From assembly GCA_027489455.1 (NCBI GenBank), contig JAIXZR010000021.1, positions 1 through 45,557 of the forward strand: a DNA stretch of 45,557 nt. Reading direction: 5' to 3'. The position numbers and the translations under genes are program-made. Positions within the stretch are counted from its first letter, which is position 1; every line of letters starts with the position of its first letter. This document shows, piece after piece, positions 9,864 through 16,385 of this stretch. The DNA comes from Rubrivivax sp. (GTDB lineage: Bacteria; Pseudomonadota; Gammaproteobacteria; Burkholderiales; Burkholderiaceae_C). Below the pieces are notes generated by a model. It made no database searches. It was not told the DNA's origin and was given only the letters and a program-made list of their open reading frames with translations.

Positions 9864-10016
9864 ATGTCTGACCCGAACAAGGTCTGGCCCACCGGTTTGA
9901 CCGAGGCCGAATCCGAAGAAGTACACCGCAACATCATCCAGGGGACGCAAATCTTCGGGATGATCGCGGCGCTGGCACACCTGCTGGCGTACATCTACTC
10001 GCCCTGGCTGAAGTAG
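9864..10016 (+). CDS. pucB: Light-harvesting LH2 (B800-850) beta polypeptide
   Basis: A 50-residue antenna subunit that binds bacteriochlorophyll a and carotenoid in the LH2 ring of the photosynthetic membrane. It has the family start (LTEAESEEVHRNI), a single membrane helix, the bacteriochlorophyll-ligating histidine H39 in ALAHLLA, a second conserved histidine H21, and the terminal YSPWL. It starts at 9864 behind a strong AAGGAG (9851-9856). pucA follows 13 bases later and a pucC-type gene after that, which favours LH2 over LH1 (no pufLM nearby). Confidence 0.95.
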   Translation: MSDPNKVWPTGLTEAESEEVHRNIIQGTQIFGMIAALAHLLAYIYSPWLK

Positions 10017-10029
10017 GCAGGAGACCACC

Positions 10030-10224
10030 ATGATCTACGGAAAAATCTGGTGCGTGGTCAAGCCCTCCGTGGGCATCCCGCTGCTGCTGGGCGCTGTCGC
10101 CGTGGGTTCGTTCGCGGTGCACTACGCACTGCTGACGCACACCACCTGGCTGCCGAAGTACTACGCCGGCGCCACGGCCAAGGTGGCCGCGCCTGCGGCT
10201 GCGCCGGCCGAAGCACCCAAGTAG
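10030..10224 (+). CDS. pucA: Light-harvesting LH2 (B800-850) alpha polypeptide
   Basis: A 64-residue LH2 alpha subunit that pairs with PucB. Seen: the N-terminal GKIWCVVKPSVGIPLLLG, membrane helix with the ligand histidine H31 (FAVHYALL), then HTTWLPKYY. The aromatic pair Y44-Y45 occupies the positions that hydrogen-bond the B850 acetyl groups in well-studied LH2, so a B850-type rather than a blue-shifted B820-type spectrum is expected (inference). After the helix there is a low-complexity Ala/Pro tail (AAPAAAPAEAPK), a trait reported for Rubrivivax LH2 alpha and absent from short alphaproteobacterial versions. Start ATG preceded by AGGAGA. Confidence 0.95.
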   Translation: MIYGKIWCVVKPSVGIPLLLGAVAVGSFAVHYALLTHTTWLPKYYAGATAKVAAPAAAPAEAPK

Positions 10225-10229
10225 CACCT

Positions 10230-10279
10230 GCAGCCCACTCGGCTGCGCCGGGCCGGGGGCGGCACACGCCACCCCGGCC
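10230..10279 (+). terminator. Tandem hairpins between pucA and pucC
   Basis: Two stem-loops stand in the 97-base gap. The first has arms GCAGCC/GGCTGC (10230-10235 and 10241-10246) with a 5-base loop. The second has arms GGCCGGGG/CCCCGGCC (10251-10258 and 10272-10279) with a further inner GCG/CGC pairing, followed by TGTTTCGTT. With only a short T tract they would act as a partial terminator and as a 3' stabiliser of pucBA mRNA, which would make antenna subunits far more abundant than PucC, as known for other puc operons. Confidence 0.7.
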
Positions 10280-10321
10280 TGTTTCGTTCCTGGGCCCTGA
10301 CTTCGGAAGTACGCCGTCACC

Positions 10322-11743
10322 ATGAGCACCCTCAGCCGCAAACTCGTGCAGACCTGGGTTCGCCTGGGACCGCGCTTCCTGCCCTTCGCCGACGCGGCGT
10401 CGCCGGACATGCCCTTGCCGAGGTTGCTGCGGCTGTCCCTGTTCCAGGTTTCGGTGGGCATGGCCTTGGTGCTGCTGGTCGGCACCCTCAACCGCGTGAT
10501 GATCGTGGAACTGGGCGTGCCCGCAGCGCTGGTGGCGGTGATGATCGCGCTGCCCGTGCTGTTCGCGCCGTTCCGGGCCCTGATCGGGTTTCGGTCCGAC
10601 AACCATCGGTCGGCACTGGGTTGGCGCCGCGTGCCTTACATCTGGAAAGGCACCATGGTGCAGTTCGGCGGGCTGGCGATCATGCCGTTCGCGATGCTCG
10701 TGCTGTCGGGTGGCGGTGAATCAGCGCAGTGGCCGGCCTGGATCGGCCCGGCTGCCGCCGGCCTGGCCTTCCTGCTGGTGGGTGCGGGCCTGCACACGAC
10801 GCAGACGGCGGGCCTGGCGCTGGCGACCGATCTCTCGCCCGAAGAAGCCCACCCCAAGGTGGTGGGCCTGATGTACGTGATGCTGCTGCTGGGCACCATC
10901 GTCAGCGCGCTGGCGTTTGGTGCGCTGCTCGAGCAGTTCAGCCCCGGTCGCCTGGTGCAGGTGATCCAGGGCGCGGCGGTGGTGACCCTGGTTCTGAACA
11001 CCCTGGCCCTGTGGAAGCAGGAAACCCGCAGGCCGGCGCGTGCAGCGGCCGGCAACAGTGGCGGCCGCAGCGGGCAGGATCCGAGCTTCGCCCAGGCCTG
11101 GCAGTGCCTGATGCGCGGCCCCCATGCCCGGCGGCGGCTGGCCATCATCGGCCTGGGTACCCTGGCCTTCGGTATGCAGGACGTGCTGCTCGAACCCTAT
11201 GGCGGCCAGGTCCTGGCGATGAGCGTTGCGCAGACCACCTGGCTGACGGCCACCCTGGCCGGCGGCACCCTGCTGGGCTTCGGGCTGGCATCGGTGCGGC
11301 TGGGGCGGGGTGGGGATGCGCTGGCGATGGCCGGCGCCGGGGCCTTGCTGGGCCTGCCAGGGTTTGCCGCGGTGCTGCTGGCGGCACCAGCGGCTTCCGT
11401 GGCGCTGTTCGGGCTGGGCGTGTTCGTCATCGGCGCCGCGGCAGGCCTCTTCAGCCATGGCACCTTGACGGCCACGATGCGGCACGCACCGCCAGATCAG
11501 GCCGGGCTGGCCTTGGGCGCCTGGGGTGCCGTGCAGGCCACGGCTGCGGGCGTGGGCGTGGCGCTGGGCGGCGTGATCAGCGACGTGGTGCACAGCACGA
11601 TGGGCGGTCCGGGCAGTTTTTGGGGGCCCAGCGTCGGCTACGGGTTTGTCTACATGCTCGAGATGGGCCTGCTTGTTGCGACAATCGCCGTCATGGCGCC
11701 GCTGTCGGGGCGTCGTGCCCGCGCTGCGGCCGTGGCCTTGTGA
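10322..11743 (+). CDS. pucC: PucC-family LH2 assembly protein (BCD transporter family)
   Basis: A 473-residue polytopic inner-membrane protein of the major-facilitator-related PucC/LhaA/Bch2 group, needed for assembly of light-harvesting complexes and proposed to deliver bacteriochlorophyll. About twelve hydrophobic segments are visible. Typical PucC sequence includes VGTLNRVMIVELGVPA, the RALIGFRSD(N)H loop, GWRRVPYIW, TQTAGLALATDL, and VLLEPYGGQVL in the second half. Its place directly behind pucBA supports PucC rather than the LH1-linked LhaA. Start ATG at 10322; the small microprotein gene follows 52 bases downstream. Confidence 0.93.
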   Translation: MSTLSRKLVQTWVRLGPRFLPFADAASPDMPLPRLLRLSLFQVSVGMALVLLVGTLNRVMIVELGVPAALVAVMIALPVLFAPFRALIGFRSDNHRSALGWRRVPYIWKGTMVQFGGLAIMPFAMLVLSGGGESAQWPAWIGPAAAGLAFLLVGAGLHTTQTAGLALATDLSPEEAHPKVVGLMYVMLLLGTIVSALAFGALLEQFSPGRLVQVIQGAAVVTLVLNTLALWKQETRRPARAAAGNSGGRSGQDPSFAQAWQCLMRGPHARRRLAIIGLGTLAFGMQDVLLEPYGGQVLAMSVAQTTWLTATLAGGTLLGFGLASVRLGRGGDALAMAGAGALLGLPGFAAVLLAAPAASVALFGLGVFVIGAAAGLFSHGTLTATMRHAPPDQAGLALGAWGAVQATAAGVGVALGGVISDVVHSTMGGPGSFWGPSVGYGFVYMLEMGLLVATIAVMAPLSGRRARAAAVAL

Positions 11744-11795
11744 GCCGGCCGGCCCGCACCTTGAAGTCCCACCCCGAAACCCTGGAGAACCCGCC

Positions 11796-11879
11796 TTGAA
11801 GATCTATCACCTGCTGCTGCTGATCTGGGTCCTGATCGTCGTGATGTGGCTGTTCAATCAGCTGCGCAGCAAGAAGTAA
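11796..11879 (+). CDS. 27-residue single-helix membrane microprotein downstream of pucC
   Basis: A short frame starting with TTG encodes MKIYHLLLLIW through to NQLRSKK: one hydrophobic helix of about 17 residues with a short N-terminus and a basic C-terminus. A good Shine-Dalgarno GGAG (11784-11787) sits 8 bases before the TTG, and the frame ends at TAA. The topology (basic C-terminal end cytoplasmic) fits a single-pass inner-membrane peptide. I do not recognise a family. Position at the end of a puc operon recalls the small accessory antenna polypeptides (PucE/gamma-type) of other purple bacteria, but no sequence similarity is claimed. It is short enough to be missed by standard gene finders. 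Confidence 0.65.
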   Translation: MKIYHLLLLIWVLIVVMWLFNQLRSKK

Positions 11880-11899
11880 AGCCGCTGGCACGCAGGGCG

Positions 11900-11947
11900 G
11901 GGGCGCCAGCCTCCGTGCTGCGCAGCCATCCCCCCCGGCGGCGCCCC
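11900..11947. terminator. GC-rich inverted repeat after the puc operon
   Basis: Arms GGGGCGCC (11900-11907) and GGCGCCCC (11940-11947) enclose a 10-base palindrome GCTGCGCAGC (11917-11926). It lies between the convergent puc operon and the small membrane protein gene. It could form a nested hairpin that ends transcription from either side, though no T tract follows. Confidence 0.4.
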
Positions 11948-11951
11948 GGGG

Positions 11952-12179
11952 TCAATCCTCGGGCCGCAACCGCCGCAGCAGGCGGTCAGTCGCCATGCTC
12001 GTGAGCAAGGCGCCGAAGATGCCGCCGTTCAGCCCCAGGATCGCGCCTAGCCAGAACCCGGCCAGCCTGGAGCCGAATTCAAAGCCCATCGTCACGCCGG
12101 CAATGCCGGCCGCCAGGCTCAGGCTGATTTCCAGCGCCCGGATCGCGGCGCTTCGTCGGGCAGGGCTGGTGATGGCCAT
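11952..12179 (-). CDS. Small two-helix membrane protein, hypothetical
   Basis: A 75-residue frame with a basic N-terminus, two hydrophobic segments (about residues 15-33 and 40-62, the second rich in Gly: GFWLGAILGLNGGIFGALL) and a basic-acidic tail (RLLRRLRPED). The Gly/Ala small-residue patterning suggests packed helices. I do not recognise a family. Coding potential is supported by codon-position GC bias like that of neighbours, but the ribosome site before the ATG is poor. It lies 88 bases downstream of the TonB operon's last gene on the same strand, separated by a TetR-like palindrome, so it may have its own regulated promoter. Confidence 0.55.
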   Translation of the reverse strand: MAITSPARRSAAIRALEISLSLAAGIAGVTMGFEFGSRLAGFWLGAILGLNGGIFGALLTSMATDRLLRRLRPED

Positions 12180-12192
12180 CCGCGGTACCGCT

Positions 12193-12208
12193 GAACGAGT
12201 GATCGTTC
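12193..12208. promoter_or_regulatory. TetR-like palindromic operator GAACGA-N4-TCGTTC
   Basis: A perfect 6+6 inverted repeat with a 4-base spacer sits 14 bases upstream of the small membrane protein start. Its size, spacing and GAACG core resemble operators of TetR/AcrR-family repressors. No TetR-family gene is present in the window, so the cognate factor would act from elsewhere. Confidence 0.5.
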
Positions 12209-12267
12209 GCTAGCTATTGCCCCACAGGCCGCCGTGCGAATTCACGTCGACCATGCGTGGCCGGGCC

Positions 12268-13479
12268 TCAGTTGTGGCCGACCAGCAGCCAGAGGCGGGC
12301 GATGTCCGCTGCGCCATCGTTGCCCCGGACGCTGCGCAGGGTGCTCGTGGCGGCCGCCTTGCCCTTGGGCAACTGCATCTGGGCCATGCCCAGACGCAGG
12401 CGGGCTTCTTCCGGGTGCTTTGGCTTGGTCTTGGCGATCGCCTGCTCGATGAGCTTGACGCCTTCTTCGGCCTGGCCCAGCGTGACGTAGGCATAGCCGG
12501 CCGCCACGATCGCGTCGCCGTCACCGGATGCCACGGCTTCGCTCGCCCGCTTGGCGATGTTCGCCTTGGCCTCGGTTTCCTGCTTCACGGCCAGGTCGCG
12601 CAGACGTTGGTGGCGTGCCGCTTCCGGGCCCGTGCCCAGCACGCCGTTCTGGAAGCCCTGCTCGGCGATGCGGCGGCCCTCGGCCGGGAAGCCGGCCTGG
12701 AGCGCCAGCATCGCCATTTCCATGTATTCCTCGGTCTTGCTGAGCGTGCCGCTGGCCAGACGCAGGCGCATCACGTCCAGTTCATACCGCGGCGAAAAAC
12801 CGCTCTTGCGCGGCAAACGCGCGAGGTGTGCCGCCCAGTAGTCCTTCTTGGGGTAGTTCAGCAGCAGCTTTTCCAGGGCGGCGCCGTAACCGGCCATGTT
12901 GCCCAGGCGCTGCTGGGCATCGGCCAGGCGCAGAAGATCGCCTTCCTCCGGCCGGCGGCCGGCCTGCTCGGCAGCGGAAACAGCCGCACCAGCGTCGCGT
13001 GCAATGGCGCCGTAGTCGCCCGTGGCGCCTTGCAGATAGGACTGCAACTGGCGCACGCCAGCGCCGTTGTTGCCGGCAGCCACCGCCTTGGCAACCCACT
13101 CGCTGGCCTTGGCGTTGTTGCGCTGCTGGGCGTAAGCCGCGGCGATCTGCTCGGCCACCTGCCCCTGCTCGGCGCCGCTGATGCGGCCATGGATGCCTTC
13201 CAGCGCCTGGATGGCCGTGCCCAGGTCGCCCGCCCGCTGGGCCGCAGCGGCCTTCATGCGGTCGATCGTGAGCTGCTCGTTGGCGCTCTTGCCGCCCACG
13301 GCTTCGGCCTCGCGCACCTTGGCCAGGGCTTCCTTGGCCTTGCCGGCCTTCAGCAGTTCGCCCGCCTGCTGCAGGGGCTTGCCCACTTCGGGCCGCAAGC
13401 CCTGCGCCTGGGCGCTGTTGATCAGGCCAGCGGTCAGAAGGGCCAGGCCCAGGTGGCGCCAAGCATTCGACATCTTCAT
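12268..13479 (-). CDS. Secreted TPR-like protein of the TonB/ExbBD operon
   Basis: A 403-residue protein with a Sec signal peptide (ending AQA near residue 26) and a mature part made almost wholly of alpha-helical tetratricopeptide-like repeats rich in Ala, Glu and Lys; for example AGELLKAGKAKEALAKVREAEAV-type and GYAYVTLGQAEEGVKLIEQAI-type units. It probably lies in the periplasm as a scaffold. It starts 2 bases after the second exbD stop and is the fifth gene of the TonB operon, suggesting a role with that complex. The ATG at 13479 is used; a TTG at 13485 is an alternative. No specific partner can be named. Confidence 0.8.
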   Translation of the reverse strand: MKMSNAWRHLGLALLTAGLINSAQAQGLRPEVGKPLQQAGELLKAGKAKEALAKVREAEAVGGKSANEQLTIDRMKAAAAQRAGDLGTAIQALEGIHGRISGAEQGQVAEQIAAAYAQQRNNAKASEWVAKAVAAGNNGAGVRQLQSYLQGATGDYGAIARDAGAAVSAAEQAGRRPEEGDLLRLADAQQRLGNMAGYGAALEKLLLNYPKKDYWAAHLARLPRKSGFSPRYELDVMRLRLASGTLSKTEEYMEMAMLALQAGFPAEGRRIAEQGFQNGVLGTGPEAARHQRLRDLAVKQETEAKANIAKRASEAVASGDGDAIVAAGYAYVTLGQAEEGVKLIEQAIAKTKPKHPEEARLRLGMAQMQLPKGKAAATSTLRSVRGNDGAADIARLWLLVGHN

Positions 13480-13481
13480 GC

Positions 13482-13910
13482 TCAATTCAGGAACTGTTCG
13501 TTGCCGACGATACCGATCTTCGTCACCCCCAAGCGCTGTGCGGATGCCATCACCATCGCCACGTACTTGTACGTCACCAGTTTGTTAGGGCGCAGGTGCA
13601 CCTCGGGTTGGTCGGGCATGGCCGCGATCTGGCGCAGGCGCTGCTCAAGTTCCGCCCGGTTGGGCACGATCTCGCCGTTCCAGCCGATCGTGCCGTCGAA
13701 ATCGAGGTCGATGCGGATGATTTCCGGCGGCTTGGGCGGCGGCGCGGCATTGTTGGGCACCGGCATGTTCATCTTCACCGCGTGCGTCTGGATCGGGATG
13801 GTGATGATGAACATGATCAGCAGCACCAGCATCACGTCGATCAGCGGCGTGGTGTTGATGTCGACCATCACCTCGTCTTCGTCGCTCGACGAACCTACGT
13901 TCATTCCCAT
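13482..13910 (-). CDS. exbD: ExbD/TolR-family biopolymer transport protein (second copy)
   Basis: A 142-residue ExbD-type subunit that, with ExbB, forms the proton channel powering TonB. The N-terminal cytoplasmic part is short and acidic (SSSDEDEVM), followed by the hallmark NTTPLIDVMLVLLIMFI with the proton-carrying aspartate, one membrane helix, and a periplasmic domain ending TKIGIVGN. It differs clearly from the other ExbD at 13953 (for example MNMPVPNN versus VELPKERN after the helix), so this is an old duplication with divergence, not a recent copy. Confidence 0.93.
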   Translation of the reverse strand: MGMNVGSSSDEDEVMVDINTTPLIDVMLVLLIMFIITIPIQTHAVKMNMPVPNNAAPPPKPPEIIRIDLDFDGTIGWNGEIVPNRAELEQRLRQIAAMPDQPEVHLRPNKLVTYKYVAMVMASAQRLGVTKIGIVGNEQFLN

Positions 13911-13952
13911 GGGGTTCTCAGCGTCCTGTGCGTGTAAGGCCGTTCACGGGCA

Positions 13953-14375
13953 TCACTGCTTTGCCGGCGGCTCGGTGATGAAGCCGACCTTGAAGATGCC
14001 CGCACGCTGGCAGGCGACGACGACCCGGCCCACGGATTCGTAGCGGACACCGAGGTCGCCGCGGATGTGGACTTCAGGTTGCGGCTCCTGCACCGCGGCC
14101 AGCTTGAGCCGGTCGACGAGCGCCTGGTTCTCCAGCCGCTCGGTGCCCCAGTAGACGCCACCGTCCTTGTCCACCGCCAGCACGATGTTCTCGGGCTTGG
14201 TGATGGTGGGAAGGTTGCGTTCCTTGGGCAGTTCGACCGGGATCGACTGGGTGATCACCGGCACCGTGATCATGAAAATGATGAGCAACACCAGCATCAC
14301 GTCCACCATGGGGGTGGTGTTGATGGTGTTGTTGAACTCCTCGTCGCCTTCGGACGAGCCAACGTTCATGGCCAT
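13953..14375 (-). CDS. exbD: ExbD/TolR-family biopolymer transport protein (first copy)
   Basis: A 140-residue ExbD homologue with an acidic N-terminus (SSEGDEEFNN), the NTTPMVDVMLVLLIIFMI helix with the conserved aspartate, and a periplasmic domain including PEVHIRGD and FKVGFITEPP. It follows exbB by 32 bases and precedes the second exbD by 42 bases. Two different ExbD subunits with one ExbB suggest a mixed stator, or one copy working with the TPR protein; this is inference. Confidence 0.94.
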   Translation of the reverse strand: MAMNVGSSEGDEEFNNTINTTPMVDVMLVLLIIFMITVPVITQSIPVELPKERNLPTITKPENIVLAVDKDGGVYWGTERLENQALVDRLKLAAVQEPQPEVHIRGDLGVRYESVGRVVVACQRAGIFKVGFITEPPAKQ

Positions 14376-14407
14376 GGCGCTGTCCCTTCAGTTGCGCGGC
14401 AGGCGCC

Positions 14408-15265
14408 TCAGCGCTTGCCCGACAGCAGCACGTTCTGCAGGTCGCCGGCGAAGGCGCGGGTTTCCTGCAGCACGGTCTTGTTGCGACGCAGCAGCCAGTT
14501 GTAGCCGATCACGGCCGGCACCGCGACGGCCAGGCCGACGGCGGTCAGGATCAGCGCCGCGCCCACGGGGCCGGCCACCTTGTCGATCGACGCCTGGCCG
14601 CTGAGGCCGATCTTCACCAGGGCTTCATAGATGCCCCAGGTGGTGCCGAACAGGCCGATGAAGGGGGACGTCGAACCCACCGTGGCCAGGATCGCCAGGC
14701 CGTTGGTCAGGCGGCTCTGGACGTTGCCGACCGCGCGCTCGATGGCCATGCTGATCCAGGTGTTCTTGTCGATCACCTCGACCATCGTGCCTTCGTGGTG
14801 GTCAGAAGCCTTGATGCCCTGGTCGGCGATGTAGCGGAAGGCCGAGCCTTCTTCCAGCGTGCCCAGGCCTTGCTTGACGGTGCTGGCCTTCCAGAAGGTG
14901 TCAGCCGACTGGCGCGCGCTCTTGAGCATGGCGCGCTGTTCGAACAGCTTGACGAAGATGACGTACCAGCTGGCCATCGACATGATGACCAGGATGATCA
15001 GCGTCGTGCGCTTGACCCAGTCGGCCGCCAGCCAGGCGCCCTTCAGGCCGAACGGGTTCTCCACGGCCTGGCCCTCGATCACGTTCGAAGGCGCAGCGGG
15101 CGCTTCAGCCGCAGGCGCCGGTGCCGGCGCGGGTGCTGCGGCCGCTGCGGGCTCGGATGCCGCGGGTGTGGCCTGTGCCAGGGCCGCTGTGGGGGCGACC
15201 AGCAGCGCGGTGGCGGCGATCAGGGCTGCACCGATGGATGTGCGCAGGGCATGGATGAGGGACAT
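14408..15265 (-). CDS. exbB: ExbB/TolQ-family proton channel protein
   Basis: A 285-residue ExbB with an N-terminal signal-like helix and a long Ala/Pro/Glu spacer (about residues 30-65), which is the extended form found in many betaproteobacteria. Then come a membrane helix (TTLIILVIMSMASWYVIFVK), a cytoplasmic domain, and two further helices carrying ATVGSTSPFIGLFGTTWGIY and ALILTAVGLAVAVPAVIGYN. It uses proton-motive force together with ExbD to energise TonB. The gap of 131 bases to the tonB stop is the largest in the operon. Confidence 0.94.
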   Translation of the reverse strand: MSLIHALRTSIGAALIAATALLVAPTAALAQATPAASEPAAAAAPAPAPAPAAEAPAAPSNVIEGQAVENPFGLKGAWLAADWVKRTTLIILVIMSMASWYVIFVKLFEQRAMLKSARQSADTFWKASTVKQGLGTLEEGSAFRYIADQGIKASDHHEGTMVEVIDKNTWISMAIERAVGNVQSRLTNGLAILATVGSTSPFIGLFGTTWGIYEALVKIGLSGQASIDKVAGPVGAALILTAVGLAVAVPAVIGYNWLLRRNKTVLQETRAFAGDLQNVLLSGKR

Positions 15266-15396
15266 GGCAACTCCGTGAGGAACAGCGCCCGGGGTGGGTA
15301 AGGGTGGGCGCAGGAAAAAGAATGCAGGGACGTTGGGGACGGGCTGGGCACTCAGGACGGCGGTGGGCCGCCGCAGTGCTCGTGGGCGCGATCAGG

Positions 15397-16089
15397 TCAT
15401 TCGAGCTTCCAGACGTAATCGACTTCCATCGTCCCGCCCACGGGCCGACCGTTCTCGTCCGTGCCGGGGCTGAAGGCGCAACTGCTCAGCTTGGACAGCG
15501 TGACCCGGTCCATTTGCTTGTGTTCGCGCGACGGGCCGGAAGAACGGACGACCTCCGACGCCGTGATGCGCCCATCGGCGCCCACGGTGAAGCGAACGCG
15601 GGTGGTGCCGGTCGCCTCTGCGCGCAGTGCTGCTGCGGGGTAGTCCTCGCTCGTCGGCGCGCAGGCTTGAAGGTTGGGGATGAATGGGCGCACAGCCCGC
15701 GGCGGTGCCGGCGGGGCGGCGGGTGCCGGGGGTGCCGGCGGCGCCGGCGGCGCATTGAAGACCGGGGGCGCCGGCGGTGGCGCGACCTGGGTGGTGGTGA
15801 TCGTTGGTGCCGGTGTCGGTGGCGGGTTGACGTTCACCTCGGGCGGTGGCACGAACGACGGCGGCGGCGGGGCCAGCTTCGGCGGCGGGGGCAGGTTCTC
15901 CGGCGGCGGCGGGGGCGGCGGCTTGACCTCTTCGATGATCTTGGTCTCGATCGGCGCCTTGATGACGTCGATCACCCGTTCGGCCATCCCGCTGACCAAG
16001 GCCCAACCCAGCAGGATATGCAGCAGGACCACGAGCCCGATGCCATAGGCATGCTTGCTGGGGTTGCGTTGTTCGACACCAAAATCCAC
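15397..16089 (-). CDS. tonB: TonB energy transducer
   Basis: A 230-residue TonB: a short cytoplasmic N-terminus, one membrane anchor (IGLVVLLHILLGWALVSGM), a very Pro-rich periplasm-spanning region (about residues 55-150, with runs of five to seven prolines and repeated APPAPP), and a C-terminal TonB domain with YPAAALRAEATGTTRVRF and VDYVWKLE. It carries energy from ExbBD to outer-membrane receptors for iron complexes, vitamins or carbohydrates. It is the first gene of the minus-strand operon. No TonB-dependent receptor is in the window. Confidence 0.93.
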   Translation of the reverse strand: MDFGVEQRNPSKHAYGIGLVVLLHILLGWALVSGMAERVIDVIKAPIETKIIEEVKPPPPPPPENLPPPPKLAPPPPSFVPPPEVNVNPPPTPAPTITTTQVAPPPAPPVFNAPPAPPAPPAPAAPPAPPRAVRPFIPNLQACAPTSEDYPAAALRAEATGTTRVRFTVGADGRITASEVVRSSGPSREHKQMDRVTLSKLSSCAFSPGTDENGRPVGGTMEVDYVWKLE

Positions 16090-16385
16090 TGGGCTCCTCC
16101 AGTCAACCCGCCTGATCGAACGGCAGGTACTGCGACTTGTTCAACAAAAAGCAATCAAAAAGACGATGTCGCACACGCAACAGGGCTCAAGGCGCGGGAC
16201 TATAGCCCGAACGGTCTGGCGCTCCGTCCCGGGCATCACCCTAGGCCAGGGGGTTCGGCGATGTACCTTCCGGGTAACTTTTCCCAGGGCCAAGTTGGGG
16301 TTGCAAGAGACGGGCCAGTGCCAGCGGCAAGCGTGCCCGCGGCGCCCTGTAGCCGGCGTCGTCGGATGCCGCCCATCTGCTGCCG
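16090..16385. other. Intergenic region upstream of tonB
   Basis: A gap of 296 bases between the tonB start and the miaA stop, both on the minus strand. It contains an AT-rich tract (16135-16165) about 50-75 bases before tonB that probably holds the operon promoter. A TATAGT hexamer appears on the minus strand near 16199-16204 without a convincing -35. I find no clear Fur-type palindrome and no convincing small ORF or stem-loop. Confidence 0.4.

Noticed and set aside
13482..13953. Recent duplication of exbD
   Set aside because: The two products differ widely in the periplasmic domains, so they are paralogues of long standing, not a repeat of the sequence.
16090..16385. Possible Fur box upstream of tonB
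   Set aside because: Read on both strands. No GATAATGATAATCATTATC-like palindrome is found; the AT-rich tract only suggests a promoter.
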